Assembly: GCA_937864385.1 (NCBI GenBank)
Contig: CALMJN010000444.1
Coordinates: forward strand, 1 to 15,149
Direction: 5' to 3'
Length of the DNA stretch: 15,149 bases
DNA from: an uncultured Methanosarcinales archaeon
GTDB taxonomy: Archaea; Halobacteriota; Methanosarcinia; Methanotrichales; Methanotrichaceae
Shown: positions 1 to 6,736 of the stretch, in pieces
How the letters are laid out: each line of letters starts with the position of its first letter
How positions within the stretch are numbered: position 1 is the stretch's first letter
The notes under the pieces: model-generated
The model's input: the letters and a program-made list of their open reading frames with translations, nothing else
Database searches by the model: none
Told to the model about the DNA's origin: nothing
Made by a program: the position numbers and the translations under genes

Positions 1-2
1 GA

Positions 3-632
3 CCAGGTTTCCTTTCTTATCCGGCAAGCCATCTGGTCCCATATCTCCGAAAATCGATGTATCCACCTGAAAATTATCCTGAAATGTACGCTTTTAGGGA
101 TCTCAGACCGAGGCTTATTGCTAAGGTCAAGCGGGCTTATAGTCGATCTTTTCTTCCTTTGGATTGGGAGAGTAGAAGATATAGGGTTTGGATGACCAAT
201 TCTATGAACCTGCCTGTTGATGATGAGTCTGTAGATGCCATTATATCTAGCCCTCCATATTTCGGAGCTCTTGATTATGCTCGGGACAATCGCCTAAGGT
301 TGTGGTTTCTTGGATGCGAAGACTGGAAAAAATTGGATGCCTCAATGACGGCAAACAGTAGAGTCTACCTCTCTCAAATGTCAAGATGTCTCGCTGAGAT
401 GTATCGCGTCCTTAAGCCAGCTGGGAATTGCATACTTGTTCTTGGCGATGTAGAGCGCGATGGCCAGATAAGGCGCACAGCTGAGATCCTAGCTGATCAG
501 GCAAGACGGGTAAGCAATGATGGTTTTTATGTGGATACAATATATGATGACAAAATTCCTGATGAAAGGCGATCCCGGAGAAGGACAAGCACTACAAAAT
601 TTGAGAGAATACTTGTAATGAAAAAGCTTTAG
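3..632 (+). CDS. DNA methyltransferase (N4/N6 type), C-terminal part, cut by window edge
   Basis: The reading frame is open from base 3 with no stop, so the ATG at 57 is probably internal and the gene starts outside the window. The visible part has the amino-methyltransferase catalytic motif IV, SSPPY (about bases 246-260), followed by a DYARDNRLRLWFLG-type segment and a VLKPAGNCILVLGD strand typical of Rossmann methyltransferases. The SAM-binding FxGxG motif is not seen and would lie upstream. The product should methylate exocyclic amino groups of cytosine or adenine in DNA, as a restriction-modification or orphan enzyme. Base composition is clearly more AT-rich than the genes that follow (many ATA, AGA and TAT codons), which suggests horizontal acquisition. 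No restriction endonuclease is visible on the right side. The family call is firm; target base and sequence cannot be told. Confidence 0.8.
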   Translation, partial: PGFLSYPASHLVPYLRKSMYPPENYPEMYAFRDLRPRLIAKVKRAYSRSFLPLDWESRRYRVWMTNSMNLPVDDESVDAIISSPPYFGALDYARDNRLRLWFLGCEDWKKLDASMTANSRVYLSQMSRCLAEMYRVLKPAGNCILVLGDVERDGQIRRTAEILADQARRVSNDGFYVDTIYDDKIPDERRSRRRTSTTKFERILVMKKL

Positions 633-712
633 CTCAATTTGGCAATGGGATTACTTCTATTATGAATCTAATAAATTATTTAGTTATTAAAAGAGTATCA
701 AATGAGAACCGA

Positions 713-718
713 TTTATA
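713..718 (+). promoter_or_regulatory. Candidate TATA box for the glycosyltransferase gene
   Basis: TTTATA lies about 27-29 nt before the ATG at 745, the spacing expected for a leaderless or nearly leaderless archaeal transcript. No Shine-Dalgarno sequence precedes that ATG. The region 633-744 is generally AT-rich, so chance matches are possible. Confidence 0.35.
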
Positions 719-744
719 GAATCGCTAGATATCTCTTTAATGAA

Positions 745-1839
745 ATGGGACATGTATTTGTAAGCCCCCTCAGCTGGGGGCTGGGCCACGCCACCCGAGA
801 TATCCCCATCATCGAGGAGCTTCTAGCCCGGGGGCACGAGGTTACTGTAGGCAGCAGCGGCAATGCCCTGGCCCTTCTCAAGAGGGAATGTCCGCAGTGT
901 AATTTCCTGCTCTTCAAGGATTATCCCGCTCCCTACAGCAGTTCCCGATTCTTTCTGCCCTCCTTTGCCCTGGGCATGCCCGCCTTGATGCACGCCATAT
1001 ATCTGGAGAAGAGGCGCTTCGATGAAATTGTAGCCGAGAAGAGCTTCGATCTTGTCATCAGCGACAATCGCATGGGAGTCTACAGCGATCGCATACCCAG
1101 CTACTTCATCTCGCATCAACTCCGCTACAGCCTGCCCCGATGGCTATATCCGCTGGAGATCTTAACCATGCCCTTCAACAGCCTCTTTCACCGCCATTTC
1201 TCCGGCTTGATCGTACCGGATATCAGTCCTTACGGCCCAGGCCGTAACCTGAGCGGCAAGCTATGCCGCTCCAGCATTCCGCCCACCGTCCGCCGGACCT
1301 ACTACTCAGGCATTCTCACCAGCACCAGAAAGATGAATGTTGATGAGGATCTGGACTACCTGGCTATCGTCTCCGGTCCCGAGCCGCAGAGGACCGCTCT
1401 GGAAAAGATCATCCTCCGGCAGGTGCAGAGCCTTCCCGGAGAAAAAGTTGTTCTGCTGGGCAGCCCCAGGCAGGAGAGGCATGAGAAGCTGGATGCATCC
1501 ACTACAGTTCACTCCTATGTCAGCAATGAGGAGAAGGCGCTTCTCATGAACCGGGCCGGATTCATCATCAGCCGCTCCGGCTACACCACCATGATGGAAT
1601 TGGCAGAGCTCGACAAGAAGCATGCTCTGCTCACCCCGACCCCTGGCCAGACGGAGCAGGAGTACCTTTCCCGCTACTATGCCCATGAGGGCTGGTTTTT
1701 GTCTCGCAGCCAGTACCGCCTCCGCCTGGCGGAGGATGTGCAGGCGGCTCTGCCCTACCGGGGCTTTCCGGAGATGGCCAAGACGGATGAGAATGTTAAG
1801 CGGCTGTACCGCGAGGTTCTGGCTCAGCATTTAAATTAA
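745..1839 (+). CDS. MJ1255-like GT-B glycosyltransferase (TIGR00661 type)
   Basis: A 364-residue protein opening with the GT-B acceptor-side glycine loop, SWGLGHATRD (about residues 10-19), followed by IIEELLARGHEV, the usual first strand-helix unit of MurG/UDP-glycosyltransferase-like proteins. The C-terminal half has the donor-binding signature: ISRSGYTTMMEL near residue 275, then LLTPTPGQTEQEYLS. This pattern matches the archaeal MJ1255 family, generally annotated as UDP-GlcNAc-transferase-like. The role is probably sugar transfer to a lipid or surface glycan precursor; the substrate is unknown. No signal peptide or strong membrane segment is seen. GC content rises sharply here relative to the methyltransferase upstream, so this gene looks native. 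It has no obvious partner; the next gene is 158 nt away with its own candidate TATA element. Confidence 0.85.
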   Translation: MGHVFVSPLSWGLGHATRDIPIIEELLARGHEVTVGSSGNALALLKRECPQCNFLLFKDYPAPYSSSRFFLPSFALGMPALMHAIYLEKRRFDEIVAEKSFDLVISDNRMGVYSDRIPSYFISHQLRYSLPRWLYPLEILTMPFNSLFHRHFSGLIVPDISPYGPGRNLSGKLCRSSIPPTVRRTYYSGILTSTRKMNVDEDLDYLAIVSGPEPQRTALEKIILRQVQSLPGEKVVLLGSPRQERHEKLDASTTVHSYVSNEEKALLMNRAGFIISRSGYTTMMELAELDKKHALLTPTPGQTEQEYLSRYYAHEGWFLSRSQYRLRLAEDVQAALPYRGFPEMAKTDENVKRLYREVLAQHLN

Positions 1840-1852
1840 AAGCGCTCAGGAG

Positions 1853-1928
1853 CAGGCCTGGCATCAATGCTTATGATAAGGGCTTGTGCATGATCTGCCC
1901 TGCCGATCAAGGCCTTGCCGATTGATGC
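1853..1928. repeat. Nested inverted repeats between genes
   Basis: GCATCAAT (1861-1868) and ATTGATGC (1921-1928) are perfect inverted copies. Between them lie an AGGGC/GCCCT pair (1879-1883 with 1897-1901) and the perfect palindrome CAAGGCCTTG (1908-1917); CAGGCCTG (1853-1860) sits just before. As RNA this could fold into a closed multi-stem element in the 3' region of the glycosyltransferase transcript. The candidate promoter for the next gene lies downstream of it. Confidence 0.4.
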
Positions 1929-1934
1929 GAAGGG

Positions 1935-1946
1935 TCCTTATAACCT
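1935..1946 (+). promoter_or_regulatory. Candidate TATA element before the small Cys protein gene
   Basis: CCTTATAACCTT is the most TATA-like stretch between the two genes. Initiation about 26 nt downstream would leave a leader of roughly 30 nt containing the purine-rich ribosome-binding region at 1984-1995. Confidence 0.35.
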
Positions 1947-1997
1947 TAGTGCATTACCATTCCATCCTAAATCCCCTATTCCAGGAGAGAGGAGATC

Positions 1998-2264
1998 TTG
2001 TTCGATACCATAAGAAAGAATGAGAAGGGCGAAGTTGAGATAGCCATCTGTCCCCTCTGTGACTTGAGGGTCGAATTCATAGGTGCTCCCATGGTCAGAT
2101 GCTATACCACCGGTGAGACCTACGATCCTGAGGAGATCATATGGGTTCTGGAATCAAAGATTCCCAAAGACCTCGGATATGATGTGGAGAATATCCGGGG
2201 AAATGATGAGGAGAAGGATTTTCTGCCCCATGCCCATAGAGAAGATGATGAAAAGGAATATTGA
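1998..2264 (+). CDS. Small hypothetical protein with CPLC motif
   Basis: An 88-residue acidic protein starting at TTG. The start is supported by a strong purine-rich Shine-Dalgarno region (GGAGAGAGGAG, 1984-1994) a few bases upstream; no in-frame ATG exists near the N-terminus. It has CPLC at residues 18-21 and one more cysteine at 35 (MVRCYTTGETYDPEE), resembling a partial zinc ribbon, but the expected fourth cysteine is missing. Two histidines near the C-terminus (PHAHRE) might contribute. The tail is strongly charged and probably flexible. There is no membrane segment. I do not recognise a family; a metal-binding or protein-binding role is only a guess. It converges with the MFS gene on the other strand. 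Confidence 0.65.
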   Translation: MFDTIRKNEKGEVEIAICPLCDLRVEFIGAPMVRCYTTGETYDPEEIIWVLESKIPKDLGYDVENIRGNDEEKDFLPHAHREDDEKEY

Positions 2265-2283
2265 TGGATCATTCTCTTGCCCA

Positions 2284-2295
2284 TTTTTTCTTCTT
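2284..2295 (+). terminator. T-rich transcription end signal
   Basis: A T6 run followed by CTTCTT begins 20 nt after the stop codon of the small Cys protein gene. Archaeal RNA polymerase ends transcription at such U-tracts without needing a hairpin. Confidence 0.4.
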
Positions 2296-2328
2296 GCCAG
2301 ATTCTCAGGATTCAGCCTTAAATCATTT

Positions 2329-2351
2329 TGATCTCAGTAGCTGCAAGATCA
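2329..2351. terminator. Hairpin between convergent genes
   Basis: TGATCT-CAG (2329-2337) can pair with CTG-CA-AGATCA (2341-2351), giving nine base pairs, a two-base bulge and a three-base loop. It lies in the gap between the plus-strand gene ending at 2264 and the minus-strand MFS gene ending at 2411, so it may mark or protect transcript ends from both sides. Confidence 0.3.
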
Positions 2352-2410
2352 GCAATTAGGGGCAGCCAATTCTAAAGAAAAGTCACGTCGGATCAGGTAT
2401 CTTGTCCCAG

Positions 2411-3805
2411 CTACTGCCGCAGCTTTCCCCGGGCCAGGGAGGCGAAGATGCCCAGCAGGCATAAGAGAGATGAGACGGCGAAGGCCACCCTCACTGCCGC
2501 CAGAAACTGGGGGTAGTAGGCCGGACTGATCTCCGCCGCCCCCAGATAAAAGGAGAAGACCATCATGGCAAAGCTCATGCTGCCCACCTGTCCCACCAGG
2601 CGCATGGTTCCTAAAGTCGCCGATCCTACGCCGTAGTGGCGCGGCTGCACTGAGGACATTATTGCATTGGTATTGGGGGTGGTGAAGAGGGCCAGTCCCA
2701 GGCCCAGGAGCATGAGGTTGACGGAGATGGCCAGAAGGCCCGTCTCATTATCGAGAAATGAAAAAGCCAGAACGGAGAGGAAGGTCAGGGCCATTCCGGC
2801 AGAGGCCACCAGTCGCGGCTCCATGCGGTCGGATAGCTTTCCAGTGTAGGGGGATAGGACGGTCATCACCGCCGGCTGGAGAAGCATGACCAGGCCGGCC
2901 TGGTCCGGGCCAAGGCCCTTGATGTACTGGAGGTAAAGGCTCAAGAGAAAGGTTATGGCGAATGTGGCGCCGTAGCTGATCAGGGCGGCCAGATTGGAGA
3001 AGAGATAGACCCTATTGCCCTTGAATAGGTTGATATCCAGCACCGGACTCTTTACTCCTGACTCGGAGCGTATGAGCAGGGGCAACATGGCCGCTCCGGC
3101 CAAAACCAGCGCCACGCCCACCGGGGTCGGCAGAAGGGTGAAGCCGTACATCAAAGAGACCAGCATCAGGCTGTAGATGGCCGATCCTTTAAGATCGAAG
3201 CTCCCTCCTCTGTCCCCGGCCCATTCTCCTTTCAGCCTGGCCAGGCCCAGGACCAGAGGAATCAGCCCCAGGGGCACATTGACCAGAAAGAGGCTTCTCC
3301 AGCCAAAGTAGTGAGTGAGAACCCCCCCCAGAAATGGACCTAAGGTAAGACCGAGATAGACGCTGGCGGCATTGATTCCCAGAACCTTTCCTCTCTCCTG
3401 GAGAGGAAATACATTGACCAGAATGGCTGTTCCCGTGCCGAAGATCATGGCTGCGCCTATCCCCTGCAGCACCCGGGAGAGGATGAGCAGGGAACCTGTG
3501 GGCGCAGCATAGGCCACCAGCGAGGATGCGGTGAAAAAGAACAGGCCGGATAAAAAGACCTTCTTCATGCCTATTATGTCCGCCAGCTTTCCGAAGGGCA
3601 CCATGAACACAGCAGAGGAGAGCAGATAGCTGGTGGCTATCCACCCTAAAAGCACTGCATTCATGGAGAACTCCTCTCCGATGGCCGGAAGAGCAATATT
3701 TATGGAAGAGGCCATGAAGGGCGGCAGGAATGCGGTGAGGGTGGCGATGATCAGGGCGCAGCTTCTGGTGTCTGAATCCGAGCAGGTTTGCGGCAGCCGT
3801 GTCAT
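2411..3805 (-). CDS. MFS drug/solute exporter, DHA2 (14-TMS EmrB/QacA-like) type
   Basis: A 464-residue integral membrane protein. The N-terminal half has the MFS motif A in the loop after TMS2 (GKLADIIGMKKV) and the antiporter motif C region (LGLTLGPFLGGVLTHYFGWR), which mark proton-driven exporters; the opening SSINIALPAIGEEF is typical of DHA2 proteins. The length and number of hydrophobic stretches fit 14 segments. ATG at 3805 is preferred over TTG at 3811 because GAAGGA (3817-3812) sits 6 nt before the ATG but directly touches the TTG. The gene follows the Cys-cluster protein by under 20 nt and lies downstream of a GbsR/MarR-like regulator, so it is probably the effector of a regulated efflux unit. 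The substrate is unknown. Confidence 0.9.
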   Translation of the reverse strand: MTRLPQTCSDSDTRSCALIIATLTAFLPPFMASSINIALPAIGEEFSMNAVLLGWIATSYLLSSAVFMVPFGKLADIIGMKKVFLSGLFFFTASSLVAYAAPTGSLLILSRVLQGIGAAMIFGTGTAILVNVFPLQERGKVLGINAASVYLGLTLGPFLGGVLTHYFGWRSLFLVNVPLGLIPLVLGLARLKGEWAGDRGGSFDLKGSAIYSLMLVSLMYGFTLLPTPVGVALVLAGAAMLPLLIRSESGVKSPVLDINLFKGNRVYLFSNLAALISYGATFAITFLLSLYLQYIKGLGPDQAGLVMLLQPAVMTVLSPYTGKLSDRMEPRLVASAGMALTFLSVLAFSFLDNETGLLAISVNLMLLGLGLALFTTPNTNAIMSSVQPRHYGVGSATLGTMRLVGQVGSMSFAMMVFSFYLGAAEISPAYYPQFLAAVRVAFAVSSLLCLLGIFASLARGKLRQ

Positions 3806-3823
3806 AGTCAATCCTTCATCTTG

Positions 3824-4453
3824 CTACCAATAATTGCGGAGGGCTGATTTCACCTTTTGGCGTCTTATTGCCACCTCCTGGCTTAAAAGCTGCACGGGAA
3901 TAAGATCCACCATTTTCCCCATATGCTTGGCTTTAAGCTGCATCAGATCCAGGGTGCTGGCAGAGGCAAGAGCCTGCTCCATTTGCAGGACGGCCTCAAT
4001 GGAAGACTGAATGCAGGACGGGAGAATATGCCGCGCCTCATCTGCCGAAAAGCACATCCTGCCTGTATCCTGGTATATCGCCCTTCCTAACTCCTGAAAG
4101 GCCTCGATGAAGAGGCTGAATGCCGAATCGTCCTCATCACAGCGCCCATGCGTGGCGGCATAGCCGCAGCCTGCACAAGCCCGGTCCCGGCCATACTGGA
4201 TGCAGAAAGGGCAGGTGCCGGGACGGGTGGGCAGATGGCCGAGCATGGTCAAGGCAAAGGCCCGGGCAAACTGGTGCAGCTTCTCATCCGGCAGGCCCTC
4301 CAGGCGGCTGGAAAAGAGATCGGCCCAGCGAATGTGCTCGGCGCAGGATGCAGCAATAGCATCCTTTGCCGTCTGCAGAGCGGCTGGGTCTATCGCCTCT
4401 GCGGCGGCCTTAAGCTCTCCGGCGCGATCGGTCATATCCGGTTTAGTTCTCAT
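3824..4453 (-). CDS. Hypothetical protein with five-cysteine cluster
   Basis: A 209-residue soluble, mostly helical protein with a central cysteine cluster: C81, C84, C93, C96 and C105, in the order CPFC, eight residues, CAGC, eight residues, C, with H102 nearby. The spacing suits a zinc site or an iron-sulfur/redox centre. The flanking regions look like amphipathic helices. ATG at 4453 is used; the ribosome-binding site is weak. The gene lies between a GbsR/MarR-like regulator (54 nt upstream) and a DHA2 exporter (close downstream), all on the minus strand, so it is probably cotranscribed with them. I do not recognise the family. It could be a metal or redox sensor, or an accessory of the efflux unit; this is inferred from position and cysteines only. 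Confidence 0.75.
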   Translation of the reverse strand: MRTKPDMTDRAGELKAAAEAIDPAALQTAKDAIAASCAEHIRWADLFSSRLEGLPDEKLHQFARAFALTMLGHLPTRPGTCPFCIQYGRDRACAGCGYAATHGRCDEDDSAFSLFIEAFQELGRAIYQDTGRMCFSADEARHILPSCIQSSIEAVLQMEQALASASTLDLMQLKAKHMGKMVDLIPVQLLSQEVAIRRQKVKSALRNYW

Positions 4454-4507
4454 TTGATCTTCAACAAAAGAATGGTGGGATCGAAATGAAGAAGCCTGGT
4501 TCTGCTA

Positions 4508-5047
4508 TCATCTCTTCGTCTCCAGTATCTCTATCAGCTCTTTGTATGAAAACCGGGCTATGAGATCCAGTATCCTGCCAGCATCTTCATAGACCTCTAT
4601 CGCCCTGGCCAGGGAGGCCTCCAGTTCCTGATCTCTTGCCTCAATTTCATCAAGCCTCTTTTTAGCCTGGAGCAGAGCCTGCAAGATCAATCCGGCCTCC
4701 TCCTTCTTGTTGGCTAAAATGGCCGGCCTCAGCGCCTCGATGTCCTTTACCAGTTCGTAGCGATGCTGCTTGCTTCGATGCTGCTTGCCCAGGGGACCCA
4801 CCACTCGGTGAGCTATGCCCTGGTTTTCCAGGTGGCTCATATTGGAGCGGACAGTGGTTTTGCTGTAGCCGGTCTTCTCCGACAGAGCATCCAGGGAGAG
4901 GGGCTGGCTCTCCAAAAATAGGCTGCCCCAGAGAACGCCCATGGCATCGCTCCAGCCATTCTTCTGGGCGGATTTGATGCATGCCTCGATGATGGGCTTC
5001 TTGAGATCCAGCATCTCTTCATCTTTCACAATAATCGATTCGGACAC
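4508..5047 (-). CDS. GbsR/MarR-like winged-helix transcriptional regulator
   Basis: A 179-residue protein. Residues about 35-100 form a winged helix: GVLWGSLFLESQPLSLDAL leads into the recognition region SEKTGYSKTTVRSNMSHLENQG and a basic wing (GPLGKQHRSKQHRYE). The WGSLFLESQPLSLDAL pattern is characteristic of GbsR-type regulators. The C-terminal half is a long charged helical region, likely the dimer coiled coil. It probably controls its own operon with the Cys-cluster protein and the exporter. The start is uncertain: GTG at 5047 lies only a few bases after a TATA-like TTTATTTAA (5061-5053), which would place transcription start near 5030. GTG at 5029 (leaderless) or ATG at 5014 would fit that better. 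The ligand is unknown. Confidence 0.8.
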   Translation of the reverse strand: MSESIIVKDEEMLDLKKPIIEACIKSAQKNGWSDAMGVLWGSLFLESQPLSLDALSEKTGYSKTTVRSNMSHLENQGIAHRVVGPLGKQHRSKQHRYELVKDIEALRPAILANKKEEAGLILQALLQAKKRLDEIEARDQELEASLARAIEVYEDAGRILDLIARFSYKELIEILETKR

Positions 5048-5052
5048 AATAG

Positions 5053-5061
5053 TTAAATAAA
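5053..5061 (-). promoter_or_regulatory. TATA box for the regulator operon
   Basis: On the minus strand this reads TTTATTTAA, a good archaeal TATA match in an otherwise GC-rich region. Transcription would start near 5030, inside the longest possible reading frame of the regulator, which argues for a start codon at 5029 or 5014. Confidence 0.5.
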
Positions 5062-5143
5062 TTGCTTTATCGCCGTCCTTTCGGCCAGGTCGATATCATC
5101 CTACTAAGATTCCTGATCTTCGGAACCGGCACTGCAAAAGAGA

Positions 5144-5388
5144 CTATAAACTCAATGGCAAAAAGAAGAAGGCCAGCCCCAGTATGCCGTAGACCGCTAA
5201 AAGCACGGCCCCCTCCAGCCAGTTGGACTCGCCGTCTAAAGAGACCAGGGCGGAGATCATGGAGGCGGCGGTGAGAGCAATCAGCTCCAGTTGATTGAAT
5301 TGCAGGGTTAAGGGCCGGCCCAGCGGGCCAGCAGGGCCACAGGCAGGAAGAAAAGCAAAAGCTGCAGTCCGCGCATGGAGGGAGCTGC
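5144..5388 (-). pseudogene. C-terminal remnant of a CAX-type Ca2+/H+ antiporter
   Basis: Two minus-strand frames together spell the last transmembrane part of a calcium/cation:proton antiporter. The first (from about 5388 through an ATG at 5376) reads [20 protein letters not shown] and then hits a stop at 5310-5308. The second takes over near the CCC/GGC-rich stretch at about 5311-5325, as [18 protein letters not shown], and contains DGESNWLEG followed by [14 protein letters not shown], the hallmark end of CAX proteins, with a stop at 5146-5144. Joining the halves requires restoring one base. The N-terminal three quarters of the antiporter are absent; the upstream neighbour ends at 5390, right where the remnant begins. 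Even without the frameshift only about 80 codons remain, so this is a decayed gene and not just a sequencing error. Confidence 0.75.
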
Positions 5389-5389
5389 C

Positions 5390-5986
5390 TCAGGTCTCCT
5401 TTCGGGCCATCCTCTCCTGCAGCTCCTCGATGCTCAGGGGATTAAGGGGCTTGCAAAGGATCTCATGGACCTTGAGCCGGCGTGAGTGCTGGGTGGAGGC
5501 GGCCTGCATCACCAGGGCGGTATCCGAGCCCTTTCCTGTCCCGGCTATGGCTATCACCTTCTCTCCGCCGGCCACCAGGCCGGCATCTGTGGCCATTAAA
5601 ACTATTTCAAAGCAGACCTTGACTCCCTGGCAGAAGCAGCGCAGGATATTGGCCAGGGCCGTGGCATTCTTTGAGCCGTAGAACTCGTCGGTATGAAAGA
5701 GCATGGTCCCGAAATGAACCAGATGTCCGGACCGCCTCAGCTCTTCTGCCAAGTCGGGGGGAAAAGCGTTCTTGTCCCTGTGAAAATCGAACTGATGGGG
5801 CACAACAACTATAGTCACTTCCTGATCCCGAAAGAACTCCATAGCCCTTCTGGCGGTATCGCCGGTGGTTGATGCCAGGACGATCTTCTTTATGTCCTTA
5901 GAGCCCATCCTCTCGGCGACCAGATCCAGTGTAGCCTGTGTATTCTGCGCCCCTCCTTCCTCGAAATAAACTATCCTGCCTTCCAT
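5390..5986 (-). CDS. Pyruvate-kinase alpha/beta-domain-like protein
   Basis: A 198-residue soluble protein starting MEGRIVYFEEGGAQNTQATL. This opening, followed by KKIVLASTTGDTARRAMEFF (residues about 33-52) and KVIAIAGTGKGSDTALVMQAA (about 143-163), matches stand-alone proteins of archaea and bacteria related to the C-terminal alpha/beta domain of pyruvate kinase. They lack the catalytic barrel and have no established reaction. A longer in-frame reading up to 6148 exists, but it would overlap the upstream flavoprotein gene and adds residues unlike the family, so the ATG at 5986 is chosen; GGAG lies about 13 nt upstream. ATG at 6013 is a possible alternative. The gene follows the flavoprotein on the same strand, with a T9 tract between them. 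Confidence 0.75.
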   Translation of the reverse strand: MEGRIVYFEEGGAQNTQATLDLVAERMGSKDIKKIVLASTTGDTARRAMEFFRDQEVTIVVVPHQFDFHRDKNAFPPDLAEELRRSGHLVHFGTMLFHTDEFYGSKNATALANILRCFCQGVKVCFEIVLMATDAGLVAGGEKVIAIAGTGKGSDTALVMQAASTQHSRRLKVHEILCKPLNPLSIEELQERMARKET

Positions 5987-6030
5987 GAGACATCTACTCC
6001 TGGTTGATCCCATCTCGTTGATCCTAGAGC

Positions 6031-6039
6031 AAAAAAAAA
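6031..6039 (-). terminator. T9 tract after the flavoprotein gene
   Basis: Nine consecutive T residues on the minus strand begin 3 nt beyond the end of the flavoprotein coding region. This is a typical archaeal intrinsic termination signal and would reduce readthrough into the pyruvate-kinase-domain-like gene. Confidence 0.55.
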
Positions 6040-6041
6040 GA

Positions 6042-6608
6042 TTAAAGGGACAATCCCGCCAACCTGGCTTTATCCAGGAGGTCCTTTCGTCCGAGAACTG
6101 CATCCCTGGCTGAGCCGCTATCCATACGGATGATATCCTTGACCTCAAATCCCAGCATCTTCAATACGTCAGCAAATTCCATGGCCGCCTTTTCGTAGGA
6201 CACCAGATCCGGGTTTCCTTGACTGGTGACTATCACCGCCTTCTTTCCTGGCCTCAGCCGAGAGTTGAAGCCGGCGTCGATCAACGAGTACATCCTGTCC
6301 TCCATGAGGCGAAACTGACCGGTGAACTGTAAAAAGTATATGGGCGATCCGAATACCACCGCATCAGCCTCTGCCATATCTTGGAGCAAGCTGGTGAGGT
6401 CATCCTCCAGCCGGCAGCCTTCATGGCTCTTGCAGTAGTCGCAGGCCTGGCAGCCGGAGTATTTCATCTCATTGAGCATGTATTTCTTGGTTTGATAGCC
6501 AGCCTGCTCTGCTCCATCCAGGACGGCCTGGACCAGTGTATCCACATTGCCGTTCTTTCTCGGGCTTCCCACTATTCCGATTGCCTTCAATTTATTCACT
6601 CTCGCCAT
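6042..6608 (-). CDS. Iron-sulfur flavoprotein (Isf-like), NADPH-dependent FMN reductase fold
   Basis: A 188-residue flavodoxin-fold protein. GIVGSPRKNGNVDTL (residues about 11-25) is the FMN phosphate-binding loop and GSPIYFLQFTGQFRLMEDR (from about residue 88) the second flavin-contact segment. C53, C56, C59 and C65 form a compact CX2CX2CX5C cluster, as in Methanosarcina Isf, which holds a [4Fe-4S] cluster beside FMN. Isf family members pass electrons from ferredoxin and have been linked to oxygen or peroxide defence in methanogens; the partner here is not shown. ATG at 6608 is used; the Shine-Dalgarno is weak, and GTG at 6599 would retain the whole fold. It is divergent from the amphi-Trp gene and is followed by a T9 tract. 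Confidence 0.88.
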   Translation of the reverse strand: MARVNKLKAIGIVGSPRKNGNVDTLVQAVLDGAEQAGYQTKKYMLNEMKYSGCQACDYCKSHEGCRLEDDLTSLLQDMAEADAVVFGSPIYFLQFTGQFRLMEDRMYSLIDAGFNSRLRPGKKAVIVTSQGNPDLVSYEKAAMEFADVLKMLGFEVKDIIRMDSGSARDAVLGRKDLLDKARLAGLSL

Positions 6609-6670
6609 CCATCATGAGCCCTATTTCATTTGAGGATTTTGCCCCTCCGGTTCTGGCTTGATGGATGAAG

Positions 6671-6698
6671 GGGATGGATATTGGAATGGGATGGATAT
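6671..6698. repeat. 11-bp direct repeat in a divergent promoter region
   Basis: GGGATGGATAT occurs at 6671-6681 and again, perfectly, at 6688-6698, with a 17-bp period. It lies between the divergently transcribed flavoprotein (start 6608) and amphi-Trp (start 6737) genes, where regulator sites would be expected. No protein is known to bind it. Confidence 0.4.
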
Positions 6699-6736
6699 GA
6701 AAAATATCTTAAACCATCAGGCGGGAGGGGAGATAG

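Noticed and set aside
5144..5388. Simple sequencing error in an intact CAX gene
   Set aside because: Even after correcting the frame only about 80 C-terminal codons remain; the N-terminal part is replaced by an unrelated gene.
5062..5681. Plus-strand open frames across 5062-5274 and 5295-5681
   Set aside because: They are antisense to the CAX remnant and to the pyruvate-kinase-domain-like gene; their products are Arg/Pro-rich with no family resemblance.
5987..6148. N-terminal extension of the pyruvate-kinase-domain-like protein
   Set aside because: It overlaps the flavoprotein gene, crosses the T9 tract and encodes residues unlike the family; the ATG at 5986 gives the normal N-terminus.
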